Source: Trifolium pratense
Taxonomy: Eukaryota; Streptophyta; Magnoliopsida; Fabales; Fabaceae
Direction of reading: 5' to 3'
Assembly (NCBI RefSeq): GCF_020283565.1
Contig: NC_060065.1
Span: forward strand, 25,408,409 to 25,472,408
Length of the DNA: 64,000 nucleotides
Part shown: piece after piece, positions 35,044 through 45,684 of the stretch
Layout: each line of letters opens with the position of its first letter
How positions within the stretch are numbered: the first letter of the stretch is position 1
Translations under genes and position numbers: made by a program
Notes under the pieces: generated by a model
The model's input: only the letters and a program-made list of their open reading frames with translations
The model's database searches: none
Told to the model about the DNA's origin: nothing

Positions 35044-37282
35044 TGTAACACCCAAACCCATTATTGTAGTGATTCTACGTTTATTAAATCTTTTTCAAAA
35101 TACGCAACGGAAAAATTGAAAGTTATTTATAAACATTGGTTCTAGGTATTACACTCCTCTTTACAAAAATACTAATGTAGTTAATTAGTAAAAATACTTG
35201 TTTATACAAATCTTAAATCAAATTATGTATTTATTAACTATACAAAACAACCTAGATAAGGAGACTCTATATACATATAAAACCCCTTTTTCCCGTGTCA
35301 CAATCAGAGCGGAGCTTCACCGACGGCTCGACATCGATAAACACATAACCTGTGAAATCTGGTCCCAAACCAGTCAAATACACAAAACGGAGAGTTAGAT
35401 AACATAAACATCAACATACTAGTGTGAGAAATATACTCACACTTCATCATTATTATCATGCATATTCTAACTCACAAATATACATTAATATCTTCATTCA
35501 ATAATAGATTACAAGATAATTGTAATCAAAACATCATTTACAAACAACAAAGCATCACAAGCATATATTCTCAATCTTAGTTCAATTATAAGATTATTAG
35601 AAATCAACACATAGAAGTATCATTTAGAGTTAATAAAACATCTAACACTTCAATCAATTATAGATTACAATATAATTGTAATCAACACATCATCTAGCAA
35701 GTATAGACAATTCATCACAAGTTCCAGATATGTGTCACACACCAATTATCACGTAATGTACACATAATCCTAATGCAATCTAATGCCACAACTCATGCTA
35801 TGTCACCCTAGACATATCTAATGCATGTGGTACCATCTTCTTTATTAGAGTATCTCACCTCTAATATCCTTCTTTATCGGATAAATATAATCCGATATCC
35901 TTCTTTATTGGAATATCCAATATCCCTATTATAATTTATGAATGCATGTATGTTTTCATGAATACTCTCACACAATCATTTTAATTAGCATTAAGCTCTT
36001 CCTTTACTAATGTGGAACACTCACTACTACAATTATGGCTTACAATAGCACTAATTTAATAGCACTTTTACACAAGTGCTATTAAATATGTCACTCAAAT
36101 TCATATAATAGCGCTTTACTAACAGAAGTGCTATTGTAGGTAGTGAATTTTTTTTATCAAATGCGTTTAATAGCACTTTTGTGTAAGTGCTATAATAAGT
36201 GTACTTAAGATAGCACTTTTTGTTACCTTAGATAACACTTCTTCAAAAGTGCTATTATTGGGCCTTCTAAATGGAAAAAAAAAAAAAAAAACACTGAAAA
36301 TTTGATTTTGGCGCTGGATCTAAAACACATTTTGCGCCCTCACTTTTCACTTTGAGATAAAACCCTACCCAAACCACCGTAGAACTGCTCACCGTCTCAA
36401 ACCACCGCCGCTCACCAGCTTCTCACTTCTACCGTCTTCTCACACCACCGACGAACTCGCCGTCTTCAATCTTCGCACCATCTCGTCTCCAAATTTCCCC
36501 GTCAAAAAATTGCTTCTGTTGAACAAAATTTCCTCTTCTCCAATTCTTCGCCGTCTTCAATCTTCACACCACCGACGAACTGCGTCTTTGAAGGCTTGAA
36601 GGAGGTACAAATTTCCCCTCTCTGTATTTTTCTCACATGATTAAGAAGGTTTCTTATTATCATTCTCTTATGTCTGCAATCAATTGGTTATTTATGAGAT
36701 TGATAGAATTTGAATTCAATTTCAGAAGAATTTCGTAGAATATATACCATAGGATGATGTTTCTATTTCAATTTGAATTCAATTTCGTAGAATTTCGTTA
36801 AATTTTGTTATTGATAAATCTATTTACATCACTCTAATTTAAGCCGTGATTTTTCCCTTTCTAATCAAACGTAATCATGATTTATTTTAGTTACTTTTCA
36901 CCGTTTCCGGCAGTTGGCTTATGCGTTTATCAGGTAGACAAACTGAGAAATGTCATTATGCATATGATGTGGCCGTTGTACTTGTGGGATTTTGAACTAT
37001 GGTTCCATTTACTACAGATTTGCTCAAATTATTTCTTCCTCTAAGGCTTTTTAGTGTCTATATTAATATGCTTAGGTTTTATTTACATGGTTTGGTATGG
37101 AGAGGACCATGTAGCAGGGGATATTTTGTATTTGCGGGGTATAAGATTTAGAGAAATCTGAGAGTAGAAGCCATGTAGTGTGTGATTAGTATGCCTGAAA
37201 ACACAACACAATTAAGACCATACTAATTATTTTAACTCAAATTATCTATATTCAATGTCTTACCTATTAAGACATAGGAACT

Positions 37283-38027
37283 ATGGATCGAAAATGGATG
37301 TCAGCCAATAAAAGAATTCGAAGATGGAGTGAAAGAATTCGTTAAGGTTGCTGTTGCTCATGCTGAGGACACTAGTAAAATCATATGTCCATGCTTAAAA
37401 TGTTGTTATGGACCTGTTAGTGAAAAGGATTTGGCAAGTAACCTAATATTTAATGGGATTGATAAAACCTATACATGTTGGACAATGCATGGGGAAGAAA
37501 AAACTAAGTCCACTAATTTGAGGAGCAATGTGACATATACATCTAATGTTTTTGAAAAAGATACGCAAGATTTTGATCGTGTCGATGAGTTTGATCGTGT
37601 CGAAGAGTTTGTGAATGTCATTGAAGAGGATATTCGTGATTGTCCTGGAATGTTTGACAGACTAGTAAGTGATTCAGAGAAACCATTGTATGATGGATGC
37701 ACTAAATTCACAAGATTGTCCGCAGTCTTAAAATTGTATAAGTTGAAAGCAGGAAATGGATGGTCTGATAAGAGCTTCACAGACTTGCTAACTCTTTTAA
37801 AAGATATGTTTCCTGAGAACAACACGCTCCCTAGTCGAGCATATGAGGCTAAACGGATGTTATGTTCTATTGGCATGAGTTACGAGAGGATACATGCTTG
37901 TCCAAATGATTGCATTTTATTTCGAAATGAGTATACATCATTAAATATGTGTCCTAAATGTAGTGCCTCACGATATAAGAAAGGAACAGCTCCAGCGAAA
38001 GCACTGTGGTACAAATGTATTGTATAA
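37283..38027 (+). pseudogene. CACTA transposase (TNP2/TnpD-like) N-terminal part, frameshifted and truncated
   Basis: A transposase-associated domain begins at ATG 37283 (MDRKWMSANK), then a one-base excess in an A run near 37310-37314 shifts the frame into EFEDGVKEFVKVAVAH. The frame then stays open to TAA at 38025-38027. Landmarks are CPCLKCC (zinc-binding cysteines), NGIDKTYTCWTMHGE, then LYDGCTKFTRLSAVLKLYKLK and a second Cys cluster NDCILFRNEY...CPKCSASRYKK. These are the zinc-finger and linker parts that precede the DDE core in TNP2-type transposases (usually 700-1000 residues). The core is absent: the next recognisable coding DNA, 60 bases on, belongs to the TNP1/Ulp1 gene. A donor gtataag at 38022 could splice it in phase to the exon at 38089, giving a fusion. 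Confidence 0.85.
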
Positions 38028-38088
38028 GTTAAGATGGTAGAAATGTTTTCTTTTTCATTTCTATGGTAAATTGTTGAAATGTATATAG

Positions 38089-40513
38089 ATAAAAGAAGCG
38101 AAAGGAGATGAACCACCCCTTGTTCGTGTGTGGCAAATTGCCCATGCGGATAAGAATGGAGCTATTGACAATGCTAATGTTCAAAGAATTTTGGATAAAT
38201 GTGTAAGTCAAATATTAATTTTCTGCATACATGTCAGGTTTTCTTGTTAATTAATAATGATGTTAAAATGTTTTCTCCTGCTTATCAATGTCAGGAGGAA
38301 TTAGCACAAACATTACCCGAAGAAGAGGTAGAAAATCGTGGGCGTAAAGACATATTATATCAGGCTCTAGATCGCCCAAACTACTCTGGCCGTGTTACGG
38401 CTATGGGTTTTGGCGTATGTCCTAAAGACGTGTTTCAGCCTGAAGTTCCTGCTGCCAAACAAAAGACAGTTGAAAATATTCATGCTATGTATCATCAAGT
38501 GATTGAGAGATTGAATATACTAGAGAGAGAGAAGGAAGAGAGGCAACGAGCCGATGGAATAATAGGGAAACAACCAGAAGCAGTAGAGAGAGAACAACCA
38601 AGTGTCATGGACTCCTGTAACCCTGTTGACTTTGACACCATTCCGAAGGTTTTTTTTTTCTTCATATTCTGTTATGTTCTTGTTTCCATGATCTGTTCTT
38701 GTTGTTGTTTCCGTGTTCTGTTCTGTTTTTTCTTTTTCTTTTCTGTTTTTTTTTTGTTTTCTGTTCAAGTTATTGACGCATTCAACTTTTCGTAAACTTT
38801 TGCAATGGTTTAGGGTATCTCATCAATCAAAATATATGTAGCATCCCCTAGTCGTAAATTGGTGGCTCGTGGCAAGTTACATAACACCGATGGTGATACG
38901 GTGCATGGCATCAAATTACCATTGGGATATGTCAAAGTTACGGTTGAAGTTGTAATTGTGGGAGATGCTCAGTTGCCTATACCCGTTGAAGATGGAGATG
39001 TTTCGACGATTGGTCAGGCGATAGGTACAATTGTGGCATGGCCATTCAGTCTTGTCGAATTTGTTGGTGAATGTGGAAAGGTAAATTAATTACTTATTAT
39101 GAACATGATTGCTAATTACTATATATTTGTTTTATTATTTGATTACTAACCTCAAGTGATGTAATATTTTTAGATCAATCACAAATTACAAAATAAAGAT
39201 AAGAAAATGCAACGTAGTGCTGAATCAGTTGCTTCACCGAGCAAAACTAGGAAGAAAATGAAAAAACAAGAGCAGTCACCTAAAGTTGGCGATTCAAATT
39301 TTTCAAAAAATTTAGAATTCCTTCAAACTTATGTGACACACATGTGGGCTGCGGAGTCGGTGTTGCAAGTAAGTATAGGGGAGAAAGTATTCGGTGAGGA
39401 ATTTCCTGAGCATTTGCATGCAGAGCATTTAAATGAAGTCCTTAAGCATGAATGGCTAAGTGCAACTGTTATCAACCTTTATGCTAGGTATTATCACAAA
39501 TGTTCTCTAATTTATGTTTGGGAGGTATAATATTAATTAATATCTCAAGTACCGTTTGTTTTTCATTTCAAGGTACTTATATGACAAGTTCATAAGTCCC
39601 GGGGGATTAACAAATAGGCTATCTTTCTTATCCCCACATGAATCACGTGATGATGTTAAAGGAAATGGAAGCATTTCAAGAATATTGTTAAAAAATAAGA
39701 AGATCAAGGATAAAATGATTCTTGCACCATTCAATTTTGGGTGAGATTTATATCCAAATTTAGTTTTTTAATTTTAACAAAATATGGTAAATGTGTTGAA
39801 TATGAATTAACACAATGCAATAGTTAAATGTTGGGTGTAGGGATGTTCATTGGGCGTTGCTTGTCATCGATCCAGATGCCGGAATTATATATTTCTTGGA
39901 TTCGATGGATAGTGGCTCTGAATCAAGACTTCTATGTTGTAAAAATAGATTTGAAAAGTGAGTCTGTATTCTTTTATTTTAACATATATATAGTATGATT
40001 ATTTATAATATTGACTCATTGAAGTTAATTTTAATTTGTTAGTGCTTTGCTAATTTACCGTGACTATAATCAAACTAAACCGGCAAAATCAAGTAGAATC
40101 AAATGGATAAGAATAAAGGTATTTTCTAATTAGTGTTATTTTTACCTAATAAAACTAATAACAATGAAATTTATTGATGTAAATGTTTATTTTTTTCAGT
40201 GTCCCCAGCAAACTAACACTATTGACTGTGGATATTTTGTGTCGCGCTTTATGAAAGAGGTTGTCATGCAATATCCAAAGAAGATTCCCGATAATGTACA
40301 TGATTTTAATTATTATTGTTATTATTAATTTGTAATCATAAGCATAAGTAATGTAATTCAATTCTAACTAAATTTTGTGGTTTGTTTTACTTGAAGTATT
40401 TTGATGAATACAAATGTGGTACATACTCTAAGGATAAGTTAAGTGAAGTGAAAGATGAATGGGCAGGATATATTTTCACAAATGTTATCCCCGGCGGAAG
40501 TTGGATAATGTAA
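38089..40513 (+). CDS. CACTA-borne TNP1-like / Ulp1-type cysteine protease gene (nine inferred exons)
   Basis: Exons inferred from GT-AG sites and continuous phase: 38089-38202, 38295-38648, 38814-39080, 39174-39487, 39573-39740, 39841-39957, 40043-40118, 40200-40295, 40397-40513; 541 codons including TAA. The first two give the plant En/Spm 'transposase' segment (GDEPPLVRVWQIAH; GRKDILYQALDRPNYSGRV). The third is a beta-rich domain (KIYVASPSRKLVARGKLHN) common in such proteins. The last five form a Ulp1/SENP C48 protease domain with DVHW (His 39848-39850), FLDSM (Asp 39899-39901), PQQTNTIDCGYFV (Gln at 40206-40211, Cys 40227-40229), so the full His-Asp-Gln-Cys set is present. Such domains remove SUMO-like modifiers; the role in transposons is unknown. 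No start codon belongs clearly to this part, which may begin in the transposase exon. The splice model is inference. Confidence 0.8.
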
Positions 40514-41250
40514 GTATACTCTTCTCTGATTTGGGTTTATTCCAATTTTTAGTCATGATGATTGTTTTCGGTAATGCTCGATTGAGAGCTTAGTTCTTTT
40601 CTGGGAGTTCGGTTCTCCTTGGAAAATGATCGTTCTGTTGCTATATGTCTACTATTTTAGATTACAAGTGGTTAATTAATGTCTAAGTTTGAGTTTGTCT
40701 TTGTTAGGCATGTTAGGAGAACTATAAAGTTATGAAATGTAGTTGCTGCTAAACTTTTCCATTCTCTTCTTTTTAATTTTTCAGGGACTTCATGGAAACA
40801 TGAAAGATGCTTGCTTGGTTGGGCAATTGGCAGAGGAATATTGTTTAGGTTAATTAGCTATATTGTCTTGTTATAAGTAGTGTCATGAACATCATCTAGC
40901 GGGTTAGGATAATTAGTTTGTTTTTGTCTTGGACACAAAATTGTCTTGCTTCTTTGTTTGTTTTGTGAAGGATGGGAGACTATGTAATTTGATGGTACTT
41001 ATTGGCCTTCTTTGTGCCTTTTTATATCTTTATTAATATAACTTTGCCTTTTGTATTATTGACTATGTTTTAAGTTTCAAATTAAGCTTCAGGTGAAAAA
41101 TACAATTTAAAGGTAGTAGAACTTACATGTTGAAAACAGAACAGCTGCAATTAAGCTTCAGGTGTAAAAACAGAACAGACATGTTGAAAAAAAAAATTGC
41201 AGCTGGTAAAAAAAAAAAATTGCAGCTGGTAAAAAAAAGAAAAAAGACAT
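40514..41250 (+). other. 3' region of the CACTA gene
   Basis: No further coding signal. AT-rich with A-runs near 41190-41245, then the subterminal repeats of the transposon begin. Confidence 0.4.
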
Positions 41251-42834
41251 ACAATAGCGTTTTTGTGATGAAGTACTATTAAAGGTAGGGCAAACGATAG
41301 CACTTTTGAACACAAGTGCTATTGAAAATGAAACCTATGATAGCACTTTTCTGAAAAGCGCTATTAAAGTGTGTTGCCAAAACAGGGCTACTATAGCGCT
41401 TTAGAGTACAAAGCGCTATTAAATATTGATCATACAATAGCGCTTCAAAAAGTGCTATAATAGCTACTGACCTACAATAGCACCAGCTTCAATAGCACTT
41501 CAAAGTGCTATTAAAGCTAAAAAAAATGCTATAGTAGCCCTTTTTTGTAGTAGTGGTACTATCCAACATTACTTCTTTATTAAGATAACACTATACCTTA
41601 ATATCCTTCTTTATTAGAATAACATAATTCTAATATTCTTCTTTATTAGGATTACAATATAATTCCTAATATTCTTCTTTATTAAGTTGATTTACACCTT
41701 AATATTCTTCTTTGATATTTAAACAAACATCATCAACAATCATCAACAACAATTATATTTCACACATACCATCGATAATTCATCAACACATACAATGCAT
41801 TTACTCACATTTTAACACAATACTAATAATATAAGTCAATTTTATTAAGCATGCATTATCTCACAAAACAAACTCCAGAATCGGAATCTACGCGAAAAAC
41901 TGGGTAAAATAGGTTCCGGGTGCAAAAGCTGTCAAAAAGTCAACTCTAAGGTCAACTATTGACTTTCTAGTCTGTTAGCTGAGCGAAGGCCTGGCGAGCC
42001 GTAGCGAACCACACCAGTGGAACTCATGCTCGTGGCGAGCTGTAGCGAGCCGTAGCGAAGGCCTCCTGTCAGGAATGCTCAAAACATGCGATTTTCACTT
42101 CAAATCACCCAAAAATCTCATTTTTCATGTTATAAACCCCAAATAAGTTTATATTCAAGTACACAACACATATATGAACATAAAAGGACGGTTCATTTCA
42201 CCGATCTACCACATATACATCGAAAAAGTAGTGATTTACCACTTTTGAACAAAAAGCTCAAGAACACACAAATCTTGCTCAAACATAAACAAATAGCCAA
42301 TTTTACCCCACAAATTCGTTCTTACTACATGTTAAAAGTACATTATACATGTTTTAATCATTAGAACTCACTTTTGTTTAGAAAAGATCCCTCAACCCAA
42401 AACGAAAATGAGTGAAAGAGTTTGGGAATGGAGGAATCGACATCCTCCCCTCTTTATGACCACTCATGAATATGCAATCTAACTCTCGTACCTTTATCCG
42501 ACGAAAGCTCGACGATTTGCTCTTGATCCCTCTAGCTCAAGCTTGCCCTAGCTCTCCTCTTGCTCTCCCTTCTCTCTTCCTCCTCTTCAAAGTCACGAAA
42601 AAATGTGACACTTTCTCTCTCTAAGGGCTATAAATAGCGCCCCCCTCTCATGAGACAAGGTCCATTGGGCCTCAAGCCCAATTGCTCGGCCCAACTCGTG
42701 TTAAAACTCACTAACTCGCGCGTTAACTAAAACTCTCGATAAATAACTTAAAGTTACTATATTAATTAAAAACCACGTCACCAAATAATTAAACACTTAC
42801 ATAGTGAATAATAAATTTGGGTCGTTACACATCA

Positions 42835-43415
42835 TGTCTTCCATAGATATGTCAAACATATATATAAACAGCCATGTTAATTCTCACTTGAAAATATAAT
42901 CACGCCAGATTTGGTTCTTAATGAACAATTCATTTAAATTAAACTTGATTTTCGCATCAACAATTGATACGTCTCATAGAGCCCTAACCGTCACTTATGC
43001 AAACCCTATTATAATGGCACAACACTTGCGCCGTTATGAATCCTTATTGCAATAACGTGATCATACCAAATCAAGTACTTTGATTCTTTATTCTACATGA
43101 TGATCGAAATTTAAAACTTCACCAGATTCGGTTCCGAAGCACTTCACCAGATACGGTTCCTAAGCACTTCACCAGATACGGTTCCGAAGTTTCAAATATC
43201 AATTATCAAATACGAACAAATATCATGACTTAATTATTTTATGATCAAAATTAGTATATCACATATACTATTATCGCATAGGGTTTAAAGTTGATGTGAT
43301 GCCGATTTTAATTCCCTTTCTTATTTAATTAATTCAAATATGTGTAAACGAATTTAAACAAATTGTTTAAACATAAACAGTAAACAAAACAATCCGATTC
43401 AAGGTTTCATAATTG
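42835..43415 (-). mobile_element. Copia leader, primer-proximal piece
   Basis: Non-coding leader resuming after solo LTR D. Three tandem 25-bp units acttcaccagatacggttcc lie at 43116-43140, 43141-43165 and 43166-43190. Confidence 0.7.
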
Positions 43416-43427
43416 GCTCTGATACCA
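43416..43427 (-). other. Primer binding site of the large copia element
   Basis: Minus strand tggtatcagagc, complementary to initiator-Met tRNA, one base after the LTR end. It defines 43429-44831 as the 5' LTR. Confidence 0.85.
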
Positions 43428-43428
43428 C

Positions 43429-44831
43429 TAAAGGGAAATCGATATATCAGAAGCAGCGAAATTTATAAAAAAATTCGATTTCCTTTCCTTGGATCATTAC
43501 GAAGAGCAATGAATCAGTGATAGTGTTGTTACCTTACAAGTAGTGGAAGAGAAGTTTCGATCACAAGCTGAGCAACCTAGCAAAGCCTCTACTCGTCCAC
43601 ACCGAACGGTTCTCCTCCGGTACCCGATACTAGCCAAGTAATCAGAGGTTAGAGAGAAGAGAGTGCTCTTTTGTTTTTCTCAAAAACCAAAAAAAGTGTT
43701 TCTGACTATGGCACAAGGGTTCTATTTATAGAATATCTTTGTATGCTCTCCAAGTCAAGTGATAGTGGACTTCCTTAAGCCCATTAACCTTTTGCCAACT
43801 AATTAGCAATTTTTACTAATTGCACCCTATTCATAAGTCTTACTTATGTTTCTCCTTATGACTGTTCATTTGTGTGTGACCCTATAGGATCTTGCCACGT
43901 TGGCAATAATATTAAATCCTATTTTAATATTATAAACAGTGAGCGGTATCTAGCAATACATCACTGCTACCCAAGTGACAAGAATGTCAGGTGATCTTAC
44001 GAAACCTTTCCATGATAATATATATGTGTACAATTACTCCTTTGTCCTCATATCTTTATTGAACACAAGACATAGATAGTGTCATCCTTGTATAGTTCAA
44101 TATTTGTATTTCTTGATCCCGAAGCATACTGAGTAACGAATAAGTCCAATATCTCATATTGACTTAATTCGGCATGGCCATGCAATTTTTCAGTCATGTT
44201 CATCAAGAGGCCTAAAGATATATCTCCCGTTATGCAGGAGGGACAAATCCCATCTAGGACACTCATGTCCCTCAGCATGGTTCGTCAAATGCCCATTAAC
44301 CGACGTTATAATTATCCTGTTACAGATAACGTTTGAACGACAATAAAACATTTAAGTCCACATCTAGGGATCATAGTGGTTTCAGGTCTAAGAGTGATAT
44401 ACACTATTATCACTATGAGAGTATCTTATGACACTTTCATAACATATTATGTAGTACTCTCATGGTGGGTCAATCCAATATAAATATTACTCCTAATATT
44501 TATACCTATGTATAGACTTAATATCTCATATTCATGACCCGTGAGATGTGGTCATCAGTCTACATACACAATAGTCTCTACGCTTTATTATTATCCCACT
44601 TCATATTAAAGCTTGACTACGAATACTTTTAAGAATAGTGTTCTTTAAGTTAATGTAATCTCACGATTAAGTCTCACTTAATGTTTCATCACATGAACTA
44701 TCTATTCTAAGGACTTTATTAATCTTTACAATAATTATAATAAAGAATGTCATACTTTATTTAATAATAAATGTCATGATACATAGCATAAGTTTAACAT
44801 AAATTATTGGCCTCTAGGGCTTACACCAACA
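43429..44831 (-). mobile_element. Copia LTR (family X), 5' LTR
   Basis: The minus strand begins tgttggtgtaagccctagag and ends ccctttа-like (ccctttag before the primer site; the related copy ends cccttcag). A TATAAATAGA box is at 43730-43721. It aligns along its length with 6495-8192. It inserted into a gag gene; the five bases upstream on the plus strand are aaatc (44832-44836). Confidence 0.85.
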
Positions 44832-45001
44832 AAATCATCCTCGCCCTTCAATTCCGGACAATCCCTTTTGAAGTGACATTTCTTTCGACAATGGTAACAG
44901 TGCCACCTGCCACCGCCCTTTCCCTTAGCCCTCCTACCTCCACCTCCGTCTTTCCCACTTGAAACATTTAAGGCATCCACACCGTTCTCCATCTTTCTCA
45001 C
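44832..45001 (-). pseudogene. Copia gag zinc-knuckle fragment, interrupted by the LTR
   Basis: The minus strand encodes RWHCYHCRKKCHFKRDCPELKGEDD, a retroviral-type CCHC knuckle (C-X2-C-X4-H-X4-C) with the usual Gly before His changed to Cys, preceded by a Gly/Arg/Lys-rich stretch. The ORF then runs straight into the LTR (VGVSPRGQ stop are LTR codons). Only about 55 gag residues remain, starting near a Met at 45001. It comes from a different, older copia element that was the target for the large one. Confidence 0.8.
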
Positions 45002-45684
45002 TTGAAATGTTTAAGACATCCAAACCGTTCTTCATCTTCAAGTTATTAAACTTAATTTACACATATTATAGGTCCAACTAGTAAAATTTCAAATTTCAAT
45101 TCTTACATAGAGTGAGAAAACAGTAGTGGCAGAAACGTAAATGACTAAAAAAACGTGTCTTTGTAGGTAAGACCAAAGAAAGAGGGGTTTGAGAGAGAAG
45201 TAAAGAAAGAACACACACGGTGTGGTCGCAATCCATGTTGATCTTCATGACAAGGCGCGCGAACCCAATATATCATTAAAAAACCTTTCTCATCTCTCTT
45301 CTTCATTAATCCATCTCACACATTACATTCTTCTTCTTCTACTCTCCCTCTCTCTCTCTCTCTCTCTCTCAAAAACACTAACAAAGCGGTGGTGGATTGA
45401 ATTTCCCGACGATTCTTAATGAGTCGATCGATCGAGCAGCCTCCTCCGCCGCCGCCGTCGCCGTTGCTGTCCGATCATTCATTTCAGACTTCTAACTCGT
45501 CTGTTTCTCTTATAACCTTTTACTGTTTTTTTTTTGTTTGTTTGTTTGTTTCATTTTCTTGCAATCGCCGATTTTACATATGCATGAAATTGAATTGAAA
45601 ATGAAAACACTCACTCTCTCTTTGTGTTGTGTTGTGTTGTGTTATAGAAGGAGTGTGTTTTCTGGGAGTAGTTCTCATCGCTTC
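45002..45684 (+). promoter_or_regulatory. Promoter and 5' untranslated region of the UBC gene, with CT microsatellite
   Basis: No coding sequence upstream of the chosen start apart from a short ATG-led frame at 45420 (MSRSIEQPPPPPPSP...), which could be an upstream exon. A (CT)n tract lies at about 45343-45370, typical of plant 5' UTRs. A probable 5' intron ends at ttatag before 45650. Confidence 0.5.

Larger units (their letters stand above)
36022..41555 (+). mobile_element. 5.5-kb CACTA (En/Spm) transposon
   Basis: Termini are cactactacaa and its complement ttgtagtagtg. Subterminal zones (36045-36260, 41255-41540) are full of 'aatagcacttttg' / 'aaaagtgctatta' inverted repeats. The target was LTR D: act lies directly left (36019-36021) and act occurs at 41558-41560, but two extra bases gt separate it from the right terminus. 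It carries a transposase N-terminal piece and a Ulp1-like protease gene on the plus strand. The transposase catalytic core is missing, so it is not autonomous as it stands. Confidence 0.92.
35044..42829 (-). mobile_element. Solo LTR (D), split by a CACTA transposon
   Basis: Pieces 35044-36021 and 41561-42829 join into one LTR of about 2.2 kb with termini tgtaacaccc...gtcgttaca. A perfect 5-bp duplication catca flanks it (35039-35043, 42830-42834), with no internal region or primer site. It is homologous to LTRs A-C. Its cassette at 41970-42070 uses the words 'gcgagccgtagcgaa'. Confidence 0.9.
15109..44831 (-). mobile_element. Minus-strand Ty1/copia element expanded by nested insertions (chimeric ends)
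   Basis: Parts in transcriptional order: 5' LTR (44831-43429), Met-tRNA primer site (43427-43416), leader pieces 43415-42835, 35043-34975 and 21092-20046, gag-pol 20045-16919, 3' untranslated region, polypurine tract and 3' LTR (16337-15109). The leader pieces join without overlap once the inserted elements and their duplications are removed. They sum to about 1.7 kb, close to the 1.5-kb leader of the related copy at 8206-9704. The two LTRs are of different families, so the element is a chimera or has suffered an ectopic deletion near 16980. Confidence 0.7.

Noticed and set aside
38199..38795. 198-codon ORF reading through 38649-38795
   Set aside because: Its centre is the real exon 38295-38648; the ends are intron translation with Phe/Cys-rich low-complexity text.
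21353..42829. Treating all 'tgtaacaccc...gttaca' blocks as DNA transposons with short terminal inverted repeats
   Set aside because: Primer site next to LTR C, polypurine tract next to LTR A and 5-bp duplications identify them as retrotransposon LTRs.
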